36,011 nucleotides of DNA from assembly GCA_049694275.1 (NCBI GenBank), contig JBAVQS010000002.1, forward strand, positions 1-36,011. The letters are read 5' to 3'. The notes under the pieces are model-generated. The model was not told the origin of the DNA and did not search any database. It saw only the letters and a list, made by a program, of their open reading frames with translations. Positions 1-7,922 of the stretch are shown here, one piece after another (position 1 is the stretch's first letter; the number at the start of each line of letters is the position of its first letter). A program made the position numbers and the translations under genes. This DNA is from JBAVQS01 sp049694275. GTDB taxonomy: Bacteria > Chloroflexota > Anaerolineae > UBA4142 > SHND01.

Positions 1-2
1 TG

Positions 3-2306
3 CGCGGCGACGCCTCGGACAATATTCCCGGCGTGCCCGGCATCGGCGACAAGACCGCAACCCGGCTCCTCCAGGCGCATGGGAGCGTCGAAGGGATTCT
101 GGCGCACCTCGACGCAATCGACGACAAGACGAGCGCAAAGTTACGCGCGCACGAGGACCAGTTGCGCCTGAATAAACAGTTGGTCACGATTGATCGGCAT
201 GCGCCGGTCACGCTTGACCTCGCCGCCGCTCGTTTTGGCGACTATGACCGCGATCAAGTCCTGGCGCTGTTTCGAGAGCTTGCCTTTTCGTCGCTCGCGC
301 CGCGCCTCCTCGAAATACCCCAGGGCGAGACGCCCGCCGTGGCGCAGCCGCCTGTGGCCGAAAGTGTCTCGGAGGTCTATCACACCGTCACGACCAGAAA
401 GGACCTCGATGCGCTCGTCAGGAAAATGCAAGCGGGCGCCGGGTTTGCCTTTGACGTCGAAGCGACGAGCGTGGACGAGCTCACCGCGGGTCTCGTCGGT
501 ATCTCCATCGGGGTAGGGGCCCATGAGGCGTACTATATCCCGGTCGGCCATCAGGCCCCGAACGCCGCGCCGCTCCCGCCGCCCGCGCCAAAAAAGGCCA
601 AAGAGAACCAGCTTTCGATGTTCGATGCGCCTCCCGCTCCGGCGCCGATTACACAAGATTTGCCGGCCGCGCCGCCGGTCCAGCTCGACCGCCAGCTTGT
701 CCTGGACAGGCTCGCACCCGTGTTTGCCAATCCTCGGATTCCGAAATTCGCGCACAACGCTCGCTACGATGTCATTGTCCTGGCGGAGGCCGGGGTCGCG
801 ACGCGTGGGCTCACCTTTGACACGTTGATCGCCGCCCAGTTGCTCGAATCGTCCGGCCAAAAGCTGGGGCTCAAGGAGCTGGCGTTTGCCAAATTCAACG
901 CGCCGATGACGCAGATTCAAGAGCTGATTGGCAAGGGCAAGAATCAGATTACGATGGCGCACGTCGCGATTGAAAAGGCTGCGCCCTACGCTTGCGCCGA
1001 CGCCGATTACACCTACCGGCTCATGGAGCTGTATCGCGCCGAGCTCGCGGACAAGGGGCTGGTACATCTCTTTTACGATCTCGAGATGCCGCTCGTTCCG
1101 GTGATCGTCGAGTTGGAACGCGCCGGCGTCCTCCTCGACACGGTGGCGCTCTCCCGGCTCTCGGTCACGCTCGCCGCGCGCTTGCAGGACCTGGAGGCGC
1201 GCGTCTATGAGCAGGTCGGCGGGGAATTCAACCTCGGCTCGCCGCAGCAGTTGAGCGAGGCCCTCTTTGTCAAACTTGGCCTGCCGAGCAAAGGACTCGA
1301 GCGCACGCGCACCGGGCAGATTTCGACGGCGGCCGGCATCCTCGAAGACCTGCGCCCCTTGCACCCGGTGATCGCCCTGATTCTCGAGCACCGCGAGTTG
1401 AGCAAGCTCAAAGGGACCTATGTCGATGCCCTGCCACAGCTTATCAACGCCAGGGATGGCCGCCTTCATACCTCGTTCAACCAGACCGGTACGGTGACGG
1501 GGCGCATCTCGTCGAGCAACCCCAACCTGCAAAATATCCCGGTCAAGACCGAGTTGGGCCGCCAGGTCCGGCGCGCTTTCATTGCGCCGAAAGGGCAGCT
1601 CCTCCTCTCGGCCGATTATTCCCAGGTCGAGCTGCGGATTCTCGCCCACGTCAGTCGCGACGAAAATCTGCTCCAGGCATTCGCCGCCGGCGAGGACATT
1701 CATGTCAGCACCGCCGCGCGGCTCTTTAACGTGCCGGTCTCGGAAGTGACCTCCGAGCAGCGCCGTCTCGGCAAGACGATGAATTTCGGGATTGTCTATG
1801 GCATCAGTAATTGGGGCGTGGCCGGGCGGACCGATCTGAGCCTGGAGGCGTCGCGCGACCTGATTGACAAGTATTTCGAGAAATACCCGCGTATCCGCGA
1901 ATACATCGACCGCACCAAAGAGCTGGCGCGTACGCAGGGCTATGTCGAATCCTTGATGGGGCGCCGGCGTTATTTCCCTGAACTGGCGAGCGGGAAGGGC
2001 AACCCCGGCTTGCGCAACCAGGCTGAGCGTGAAGCGATCAACATGCCAATCCAGGCCACCGCCGCCGACATTATCAAGCAGGCGATGGTCAACCTGGCCG
2101 CCGCGCTCGCCGAGCGTAAGCTCACCAGCCGCATGATTCTCCAGGTCCATGACGAGTTGGTGTTGGAAGTTCCGCCGCGCGAGCTCGATCCCGTCGCCCA
2201 CCTGATCCGCGAGGTCATGGAGACTGCCTACCGGCTCGACGCGCCGCTTCGAGTGGATGTCGCCGTCGGTCCCAACTGGGACGAGATGGAAGCGTACAAG
2301 GTTTAA
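3..2306 (+). CDS. polA: DNA polymerase I, 3' portion (partial)
   Basis: Family A DNA polymerase that fills gaps and removes primers in repair and lagging-strand synthesis. The reading frame is open from base 3, and the first residues (GDASDNIPGVPGIGDKT) are the helix-hairpin-helix end of the 5'-3' nuclease domain, so the true start lies before the window. Counting from the GTG at 33, a 3'-5' exonuclease domain follows with its acidic motifs intact: DVE near 141, an HNARYD segment and YACADAD. It should therefore be proofreading-competent. The polymerase motifs are DYSQVELRIL (about 528), RRLGKTMNFGIVYG (about 580) and QVHDELVLE (about 704). A Pro/Ala-rich insertion at about 174-216 within the exonuclease domain carries QLSMFD, which looks like a sliding-clamp binding peptide. 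The next gene starts 3 bases after the stop. Confidence 0.97.
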   Translation, partial: RGDASDNIPGVPGIGDKTATRLLQAHGSVEGILAHLDAIDDKTSAKLRAHEDQLRLNKQLVTIDRHAPVTLDLAAARFGDYDRDQVLALFRELAFSSLAPRLLEIPQGETPAVAQPPVAESVSEVYHTVTTRKDLDALVRKMQAGAGFAFDVEATSVDELTAGLVGISIGVGAHEAYYIPVGHQAPNAAPLPPPAPKKAKENQLSMFDAPPAPAPITQDLPAAPPVQLDRQLVLDRLAPVFANPRIPKFAHNARYDVIVLAEAGVATRGLTFDTLIAAQLLESSGQKLGLKELAFAKFNAPMTQIQELIGKGKNQITMAHVAIEKAAPYACADADYTYRLMELYRAELADKGLVHLFYDLEMPLVPVIVELERAGVLLDTVALSRLSVTLAARLQDLEARVYEQVGGEFNLGSPQQLSEALFVKLGLPSKGLERTRTGQISTAAGILEDLRPLHPVIALILEHRELSKLKGTYVDALPQLINARDGRLHTSFNQTGTVTGRISSSNPNLQNIPVKTELGRQVRRAFIAPKGQLLLSADYSQVELRILAHVSRDENLLQAFAAGEDIHVSTAARLFNVPVSEVTSEQRRLGKTMNFGIVYGISNWGVAGRTDLSLEASRDLIDKYFEKYPRIREYIDRTKELARTQGYVESLMGRRRYFPELASGKGNPGLRNQAEREAINMPIQATAADIIKQAMVNLAAALAERKLTSRMILQVHDELVLEVPPRELDPVAHLIREVMETAYRLDAPLRVDVAVGPNWDEMEAYKV

Positions 2307-2309
2307 CCC

Positions 2310-3140
2310 ATGTCCTTTTTCACCCCAACCGACCTGTCCGTCTTTTCCGAATCGCACGCCGCGGACCCGGCATACGACCTGGAGCGCGTTCGCCTGCGCG
2401 ACCGGTTGGCTGACCTGCACGGGCAGATCTATCCCGAGATGCGCACGCGTCGTTGGGACCTGCACCCGCACTGGACGCCGCGCTATCTGATTTCGACCGC
2501 GCGCCTCGAACCGCCGCACACCCGGATCGATTTCCTCCTGCTCCGGTACGGCAAGGCGGAGACGGTGGTCCGGCTGATGAAAAAAGAGTTGGGTGAGGAT
2601 TTCGCGCACCCGTACAGCACCATCCTCCTCGGCGTTCGCATCCAGGAGGACGGGCTCGCGCTCGAAATGCTGCTGACCCATCGCGCCTGGGCCGATGCGC
2701 AGAATTTCAAGAACAAATTGGCGCAGGGCGCGCCCGAGAAAAAACACCTCCGCCAGCTCTTTGCCGAGCTCGGCGCGAATTTTTCCCTGAGCCTGGAATC
2801 GGCGACGCGGCAAGAGCTGCTCCGCGCCCGGTGCAGCCGCCTGGTTCATCTCGGCACGCTCGACGCGACCCTTGCAAAATACGAGCCGGGCGTGCATCAA
2901 CTGCGCGTCGCCATTCACTACAACCCGGACGACCCGCGCCTCCAGGCCGAGGCCTTGCCGGCGGAAGTGCTTTTGCGTTTCGGTCAGCTCTATCTCTTGT
3001 ATCAATTCACGAGCTGGTCTCCGCGCAACGATTTTCTCTCCAGCGTCCGTTCCTCCCGCCGCCAACAGCCGGCCGCCGCCGCAGACCCGGCCAGGCAAGA
3101 GCCGGATGACGACCTGCAGAAACCAAACGCATCATCCTGA
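2310..3140 (+). CDS. conserved hypothetical protein
   Basis: A 276-residue soluble protein that I do not recognise. The ATG lies 3 bases after the polA stop, so it is probably translated from the same transcript. There is no signal peptide or membrane segment. It is rich in Arg, Leu and acidic residues, with a mixed alpha/beta look and conserved-looking stretches around HPHWTPRYLI, RIDFLLLRYGK and HYNPDDPRLQ. Codon use matches its neighbours, which supports a real gene. The last 12 or so residues (after about 264) and the stop codon lie in the first copy of a 54-bp tandem duplication, so the C-terminus seems to have been made or altered by repeat sequence. No function is proposed. Confidence 0.8.
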   Translation: MSFFTPTDLSVFSESHAADPAYDLERVRLRDRLADLHGQIYPEMRTRRWDLHPHWTPRYLISTARLEPPHTRIDFLLLRYGKAETVVRLMKKELGEDFAHPYSTILLGVRIQEDGLALEMLLTHRAWADAQNFKNKLAQGAPEKKHLRQLFAELGANFSLSLESATRQELLRARCSRLVHLGTLDATLAKYEPGVHQLRVAIHYNPDDPRLQAEALPAEVLLRFGQLYLLYQFTSWSPRNDFLSSVRSSRRQQPAAAADPARQEPDDDLQKPNASS

Positions 3141-3208
3141 AACTGCCATTCTGAGCCGGATAACGACCTGCAGAGACCGAATGCATCAGCCTGAGACTGT
3201 CATTCTGA
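3101..3208 (+). repeat. 54-bp tandem duplication
   Basis: Two adjacent copies, 3101-3154 and 3155-3208, each starting GCCGGAT and ending CATTCTGA. They differ at only a few positions. The first copy holds the stop codon of the upstream hypothetical gene; the second is intergenic, before argS. Confidence 0.85.
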
Positions 3209-3225
3209 GCGTAGCGAAGAATCTC
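3200..3225 (+). repeat. dispersed TCATTCTGA...GAAGAATCTC repeat
   Basis: A 26-bp element, TCATTCTGAGCGTAGCGAAG followed by AATCTC, upstream of argS. A near copy (TCATTCTGAACGTAGTGAAG plus AATCTC) occurs at 20719-20744, so it is a dispersed intergenic repeat. Confidence 0.7.
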
Positions 3226-3272
3226 TTTGACTCTACACGCGACTTTATCATAACGACAAAACGGAACAAAAC

Positions 3273-4961
3273 ATGATTCGAGATCAACTGGCCCTCCTCA
3301 CCAAAAACGCGATCCAGGCCGCACAAGCTGCAGGGGAACTGCCCGCGTTCGACATCCCCGAAATCCCCATCGACCGCCCCCAGCGGCCCGAGTTGGGCGA
3401 TTATTCATCGCCCGTCGCCATGAAACTGGCCTCCGCCGCCCGGCGCGCCCCGCTCCAGATCGCGCAGGCTATCGCCCGGCGTCTCGCCGCCGATCCGGCG
3501 ATTAGCAAGGTCGAGACGGTCGCGCCTGGATTCATCAACTTTCGCCTCTCGGCCGAGTGGCTCCAGGGCCAGGTCCGGCAAATCCTCGCCGCCGGGTCCG
3601 CTTATGGTAACCTCACCGTGGGCGCCGGCCAGCGGGTCCAGGTCGAGCACATCAGCGCCAACCCCACCGGCCCGCTCACCGTCGGCTCGGCGCGGAATGC
3701 GGCCATTGGCGATACGCTTGTGCGTATCCTGCAGGCCGCCGGATATCAAGTCGAGACGGAATACTATATCAACGACGCCGGTTCCCAGATTCGCCACTTT
3801 GGCGCAAGCGTCTATGCACGCTATGCCCAGGCGGCCGGGCGCGACGAGCCGTTCCCCGAGGATGGGTACAAAGGGGAATATGTCGAGCAGATCGGGCGCG
3901 AGCTCCTGTCACAATACGGCCCGAAATATCTGGACCTGCCGCGGGATGAGGCGCTCCGCGCCCTGGGCCGCCTGGGCATCGACAAGATGCTCGAATTGAT
4001 TCGCGCCACCACCGCGCGCCTGCGGGTCCACATGGATTCCTGGTTCTCGGAGCGGTCGCTCTACGAGCGCGGCTTGTTCGATCAAGTTTTGAAAATTCTG
4101 CAGGACCGGGACCTGATCCATACCAGTCAGGGGGCCACCTGGTTTACCGCGACCCGGCTGGGGCTGGAGAAGGACGCGGTCCTCATTCGCTCGCCCGAGG
4201 TGATTCCCGAGCCGTCCGAGCGCCCCACCTATCTCGCCTCCGATGTCGCCTATGTCTGGAACAAGCTGGTCGAGCGTGGGTTTGCCCGCGCCATTTATGT
4301 CTGGGGCGCGGATCATCACGGCGACCTGCCGCGCGTGCTCGCCGCCGCGCGGGCGCTGGGGCTCGACGACAAGCGGCTGAACATTCTCCTCTATCAATTG
4401 GTGGTGCTCAAGCGGGGCGGCGAGTTGGTCCGCATGTCCAAGCGCGCCGGCGACTTTGTGACGCTGGACGAGCTCCTCGACGAAATCGGCGCCGACGCAG
4501 TTCGCTTCCTCCTGATTACGCGCTCGGCCGATTCCATGATGGAGCTCGACCTCCAGTTGGCCAAGGAACAGTCGCTGGAAAACCCGGTCTATTACGTCCA
4601 GTACTCGCACGCGCGCATCGCCAGCATTCTGCGCCACGCCGCCGAGGTCGGGCTGAGCGGCGAAGGGGGCAACGTCGCGCTCCTCGTCCACCCCGCCGAG
4701 CTCGACCTGATTCGCGTCATGACGCGTTTTGAAGAGGTGGTCAAGCTGGCGGCCGAGCGGCTGGAACCGCATCATCTGCCGCCCTACGTGATGGAGCTGG
4801 CGTCGGTCTTTAACGCCTTTTACCGCGACTGTCGCGTCGTCTCGTCCGACCCGGCCGATGCCGAGATCTCGCGGGCGCGTCTCGTCCTGGCCGCCGCCGC
4901 CAAACAGGTCCTGGCCCGCGCCCTCGACCTCATGGGCGTCAGCGCCCCCGAATCCATGTAA
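3273..4961 (+). CDS. argS: arginyl-tRNA synthetase
   Basis: Class I aminoacyl-tRNA synthetase that charges tRNA-Arg in the cytoplasm; 562 residues, full length for the family. The N-terminal additive domain leads into HISANPTGPLTVGSARNAAIG, the catalytic HIGH-type segment. The two histidine positions of HIGH read T and S (TVGS), a variation seen in some ArgRS lineages. The KMSK loop reads RMSKRAGDFVTLDEL. The C-terminal DALR anticodon-binding domain contains YVQYSHARIASIL and ends SAPESM, as is usual. The ATG at 3273 follows a 132-bp repeat-containing gap with no strong Shine-Dalgarno. Downstream is a 120-bp inverted-repeat gap. Confidence 0.97.
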   Translation: MIRDQLALLTKNAIQAAQAAGELPAFDIPEIPIDRPQRPELGDYSSPVAMKLASAARRAPLQIAQAIARRLAADPAISKVETVAPGFINFRLSAEWLQGQVRQILAAGSAYGNLTVGAGQRVQVEHISANPTGPLTVGSARNAAIGDTLVRILQAAGYQVETEYYINDAGSQIRHFGASVYARYAQAAGRDEPFPEDGYKGEYVEQIGRELLSQYGPKYLDLPRDEALRALGRLGIDKMLELIRATTARLRVHMDSWFSERSLYERGLFDQVLKILQDRDLIHTSQGATWFTATRLGLEKDAVLIRSPEVIPEPSERPTYLASDVAYVWNKLVERGFARAIYVWGADHHGDLPRVLAAARALGLDDKRLNILLYQLVVLKRGGELVRMSKRAGDFVTLDELLDEIGADAVRFLLITRSADSMMELDLQLAKEQSLENPVYYVQYSHARIASILRHAAEVGLSGEGGNVALLVHPAELDLIRVMTRFEEVVKLAAERLEPHHLPPYVMELASVFNAFYRDCRVVSSDPADAEISRARLVLAAAAKQVLARALDLMGVSAPESM

Positions 4962-5077
4962 TGGACAATGAACACAATTGGCGCAATGGACAATGCACAA
5001 TCATAATGCGTGAATACCCCTTGAGTGTATTTCCCATTGACCGTTGATCATTGCGCATTGACTCATTGTGCATTGAT
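4962..5077. repeat. inverted CATTGNN heptamer repeat field
   Basis: The right arm at 5035-5077 reads as consecutive 7-bp units CATTGAC, CGTTGAT, CATTGCG, CATTGAC, (one extra T), CATTGTG, CATTGAT. The left arm, about 4962-5003, holds the reverse complement (CAATGGACAATGCACAAT-like); for example CAATGCACAAT at 4991-5001 pairs with ATTGTGCATTG at 5065-5075. The field fills the gap between argS and the next gene. Confidence 0.75.
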
Positions 5078-5085
5078 CCTTGCCT

Positions 5086-5631
5086 ATGCGTTTTACAGTC
5101 GGTTGTCTCATCGGCGCAGTCGCCGGCATCCTCCTCGCCGCCCTGGCGGTTGCCGGCTATCTCTTTTTCAACACCCGCGAGAACCTGCCGCTCTTTCCGG
5201 TTGCGCCGGCCGGCGCCGGGGATGTCACGATTACGATCGGCGAGGCGTATATCAACGACCAGATGCGGACCACCCTCGCCGCGCGGGGGATGAACATCAC
5301 GAATCCATCGTTCGACCTCCATGCGCCCAATCGCGCCACGGCGAGCGGCGACCTCGCCTTTGTCGTGCTCGGCGCGCCTGTCACGGTTCGCCCCACGGTC
5401 AACATGCACTTTGGCCTCAGCAACGGGCAGGTCACGTTCGACCTCGACCAGGTCAGCGTATCCGGTTTCAGCGTGCCGCAGAATATTGTCAACCAGCAGG
5501 TCGGCAATTTCAAGCAGGCGATTCAGGACCAGGTCAACGCCGACCTCAAGCGCTGGCTCGCCAACACCGGCCTCCGCATCGTCGGCGTCGAGGCCACCGA
5601 AACCAACCTCATCGTCAAGCTTGCCCGCTAA
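5086..5631 (+). CDS. membrane-anchored hypothetical protein, possibly lipid-binding (YpmS/DUF2140-like)
   Basis: A 181-residue protein with one N-terminal hydrophobic segment (about residues 3-28, VGCLIGAVAGILLAALAVAG) and no clear lipobox, so probably anchored with the bulk outside the membrane. The exported part is beta-rich with amphipathic stretches such as VTITIGEAYINDQM, LAFVVLGAPVTVRPTVNMHF and QVTFDLDQVSVSGF. This pattern recalls DUF2140/DUF2993 (YpmS, LmeA) phospholipid-binding proteins; the family link is inferred from general appearance only. The ATG at 5086 is preferred to a TTG six bases upstream. The M42 gene follows after 99 bp with its own promoter. Confidence 0.75.
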   Translation: MRFTVGCLIGAVAGILLAALAVAGYLFFNTRENLPLFPVAPAGAGDVTITIGEAYINDQMRTTLAARGMNITNPSFDLHAPNRATASGDLAFVVLGAPVTVRPTVNMHFGLSNGQVTFDLDQVSVSGFSVPQNIVNQQVGNFKQAIQDQVNADLKRWLANTGLRIVGVEATETNLIVKLAR

Positions 5632-5688
5632 CGGCGCACCTGGGCCTCAAGGTCGTTGGTATTTCGCCGCCCTTCGGGCCTCGCTTTG

Positions 5689-5697
5689 TGTTATAAT
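5689..5697 (+). promoter_or_regulatory. extended -10 promoter of the M42 operon
   Basis: TGTTATAAT: a consensus TATAAT at 5692-5697 with a TG one base upstream (extended -10). No good -35 is seen at the usual spacing. The ATG of the first M42 gene is 33 bases downstream. Confidence 0.6.
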
Positions 5698-5730
5698 AGC
5701 CAACCATTCCCTCACTACCGTTTGTCACGA

Positions 5731-6876
5731 ATGTCGATTAAAGACTTATTGACCGAATTATCCCAGGCCAGCGGCCCTTCCGGCCACGAAGCGCCTGTCC
5801 GCCGGATTGTCCGGCGCGAGCTCGAAAAATACGCCGACGAGGTCACGACCACCCCCCTGGGGAGTGTGATTGGCGTCAAGCGCGCCGCCGCGCCGGCCCC
5901 CCCCTCCGGTGGCGGGCGCAAGACCCAGTCCAAGGCCCCGCCGGCTCACAAGGTATTGATCGAAGGGCACATAGACGAAATCGGGCTCATCGTCACCGCC
6001 ATCGACCAGCACGTCATCCGTTTTGACGAGATCGGCGGCTATGATCCCCGCATCCTCCTTTCCCAGAACGTAATGGTGCATGGCCGCGAGCCCCTTCCCG
6101 GCGTCATCGGCGCCCGCCCGCCCCATGTCCTCGCGGCCCGCGACCGCGACCGCCCGGTCCCTCTGTCCGAGCTCTTTATCGACGTCGGCCTCCCCGAAGC
6201 CCGCCTGCGTGAGCTGGTGCAGGTCGGCGATGTCATTACCCTCGACGCCAAAGTCGTCTCCCTCCGCAATGGCATGGTCGCCGGCAAGGCGTTTGACGAC
6301 CGCGCCTCGGTCGTGACCGTGCTCGACGCCCTGCGGCGTCTGGAAGGGGTCCGGCTCGCCTGGGACCTTTATGTCGTCGCGAATGTTCAGGAAGAGGATG
6401 GCGCCTGGTTTCCGGGGGCCTTTACCTCGACCTACCGGATTCATCCCGATGTCGCCGTTGCGCTCGACGTGAGCCATGGCGACCAGCCGGGGGTGGGGGA
6501 TGTCAACACGGTCCCGCTCGACAAGGGACCGGGGATTGCGCGCGGCCCCAACGTCCACCCGCGCGTGCACGAGCGCCTGGTCGCGGCGGCGAGGGCCATC
6601 GAGATCCCGCATCGTGTGACCACTTATGGGGGGGCGACTGGCACGAACGCCTGGGCGATGCAGGTGGTCGCCGAAGGCATTCCGACCGGCCTGCTCGATC
6701 TCCCCTTGCGTTATATGCACACGCCCGTCGAAACCCTGGCTCTGAGCGACCTCGAGCGCACCGCCCGGCTGCTTGCCGCCTTTGTGTCCGGCCTCGACGA
6801 ATCCTTCTATCAAGACCTTTTCGGCCAGGGCGCGGTTCAGACCGGGCGTGTCAAGCGTCCTGCGCGGAAAAAATAG
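5731..6876 (+). CDS. M42 family aminopeptidase (paralogue 1)
   Basis: Dinuclear-metal aminopeptidase of the M42 (TET/glutamyl aminopeptidase) family, which trims peptides in the cytoplasm as large self-compartmentalised oligomers. 381 residues. Metal and catalytic positions are intact: EGHIDEIG (His80, Asp82), VAGKAFDDR, the catalytic/ligand pair in NVQEEDGAWFPGA, VALDVSHGD, and the last histidine in LPLRYMHTPVE. A Pro/Gly-rich insertion at about 53-72 (PAPPSGGGRK) breaks the N-terminal domain. The segment after the Glu pair (DGAWFPGA) differs from the usual VGLRGA, so substrate preference may differ. The ATG at 5731 is chosen because family homology begins there (MSIKDLL). It is the first of three M42 genes, 9 bases before the next. 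Confidence 0.93.
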   Translation: MSIKDLLTELSQASGPSGHEAPVRRIVRRELEKYADEVTTTPLGSVIGVKRAAAPAPPSGGGRKTQSKAPPAHKVLIEGHIDEIGLIVTAIDQHVIRFDEIGGYDPRILLSQNVMVHGREPLPGVIGARPPHVLAARDRDRPVPLSELFIDVGLPEARLRELVQVGDVITLDAKVVSLRNGMVAGKAFDDRASVVTVLDALRRLEGVRLAWDLYVVANVQEEDGAWFPGAFTSTYRIHPDVAVALDVSHGDQPGVGDVNTVPLDKGPGIARGPNVHPRVHERLVAAARAIEIPHRVTTYGGATGTNAWAMQVVAEGIPTGLLDLPLRYMHTPVETLALSDLERTARLLAAFVSGLDESFYQDLFGQGAVQTGRVKRPARKK

Positions 6877-6885
6877 TAGCGACCT

Positions 6886-7920
6886 ATGTTATTGGAACAA
6901 TTATCGAATGCACGAGGCGTTTCCGGGGACGAAGCGCAGGTGCGCGACCTGATCATCGGGGCGGTCCGGGACCGCGTCGACGAATATCGCGTCGACAGCC
7001 TGGGCAATCTCATTACCTATAAACGCGCCGCCGGCCGCGCCCGCCGCCCGCTCAAGGTGCTGGTGGCCGCGCACATGGACGAGGTGGGTCTGTTGATCGT
7101 CCACGCCGACGGCGATGGCCGCCTCCGCTTTGACCGCGTCGGCGGCATCGACGAGCGTATCCTGCCGGCCAAGGTCTTTCTCATCGGCCCCGATCGCGTG
7201 CCGGGGGTGATCGGGTTCAAGCCCGTTCACAAGACGACCTCCGCCGACCGCGAGCATATCGTCGAGGCAGACGATTTGACGCTCGACATCGGCGCCACCT
7301 CCAAAGAGGATGCGTTGGCCGCGGTCAAGCTCGGCGACTATGCCACCTTTGCAACGGAATTCTCACGTATCGGCGATGGCCTCGTGCGCGGCAAGGCGCT
7401 CGACGACCGCACGGGCTGTGCGCTCCTGATCGAGCTCCTGGCCGCCGATTATCCTTTTGACCTCTACGGCGTCTTTACCGTCCAGGAAGAGGTTGGCACG
7501 CGTGGGGCGCGGGTCGTGGCCTATACGATTGCGCCCGACATTGCCGTCGTTCTTGAATCGACGATCTGCGACGACGCGCCCAAGGAGCAGGACGTTTCGC
7601 CGACGACGCGCCTCGGCCTCGGCCCCGCGCTGACGATTGCGGACCGGGGCTTGATCTCGGACAAGCGGCTGGTCAAGCTGGTCCTGGCGACCGCGCAAGA
7701 GAACAACATCCCTTTGCAGATCAAACAGCCGCTCATCGGCGGGACCGACGCCGCGCGCTTGCAGTTGGCCGGCGTGGGCGTCCCGGCCGTGTCCGTTTCC
7801 GTGCCGGCGCGCTATATTCATTCGCCCGCCGCCCTCCTCAGCCTGAATGATTTCGGCAACACGTTGCGCTTGATGCAAAAAACGCTCCCCAAACTCCAGC
7901 GCGGCCTTGGAGAGTTATAA
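6886..7920 (+). CDS. M42 family aminopeptidase (paralogue 2)
   Basis: 344 residues, standard length for the family. All expected residues are present: AAHMDEVGLL (His, Asp), VRGKALDDRTG (bridging Asp), the catalytic Glu and ligand Glu in FTVQEEVGTRGA, a Glu/Asp position in VVLESTICDD, and the final His in VPARYIHSPAA. It is the most canonical of the three paralogues. Only 9 bases separate it from the previous gene and 2 from the next, so the three are almost certainly co-transcribed and made together. By family knowledge it should form a dodecameric TET particle, alone or mixed with its neighbours. Confidence 0.94.
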   Translation: MLLEQLSNARGVSGDEAQVRDLIIGAVRDRVDEYRVDSLGNLITYKRAAGRARRPLKVLVAAHMDEVGLLIVHADGDGRLRFDRVGGIDERILPAKVFLIGPDRVPGVIGFKPVHKTTSADREHIVEADDLTLDIGATSKEDALAAVKLGDYATFATEFSRIGDGLVRGKALDDRTGCALLIELLAADYPFDLYGVFTVQEEVGTRGARVVAYTIAPDIAVVLESTICDDAPKEQDVSPTTRLGLGPALTIADRGLISDKRLVKLVLATAQENNIPLQIKQPLIGGTDAARLQLAGVGVPAVSVSVPARYIHSPAALLSLNDFGNTLRLMQKTLPKLQRGLGEL

Positions 7921-7922
7921 CT

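Noticed and set aside
141..3098. Long minus-strand frame of 985 codons opposite polA
   Set aside because: It is the antisense of polA and the next gene, a common result of high GC content; composition is Arg/Gly/Asp-rich with no known domain.
3909..5000. Minus-strand frame of 363 codons opposite argS
   Set aside because: Antisense shadow of a certain gene; no motif.
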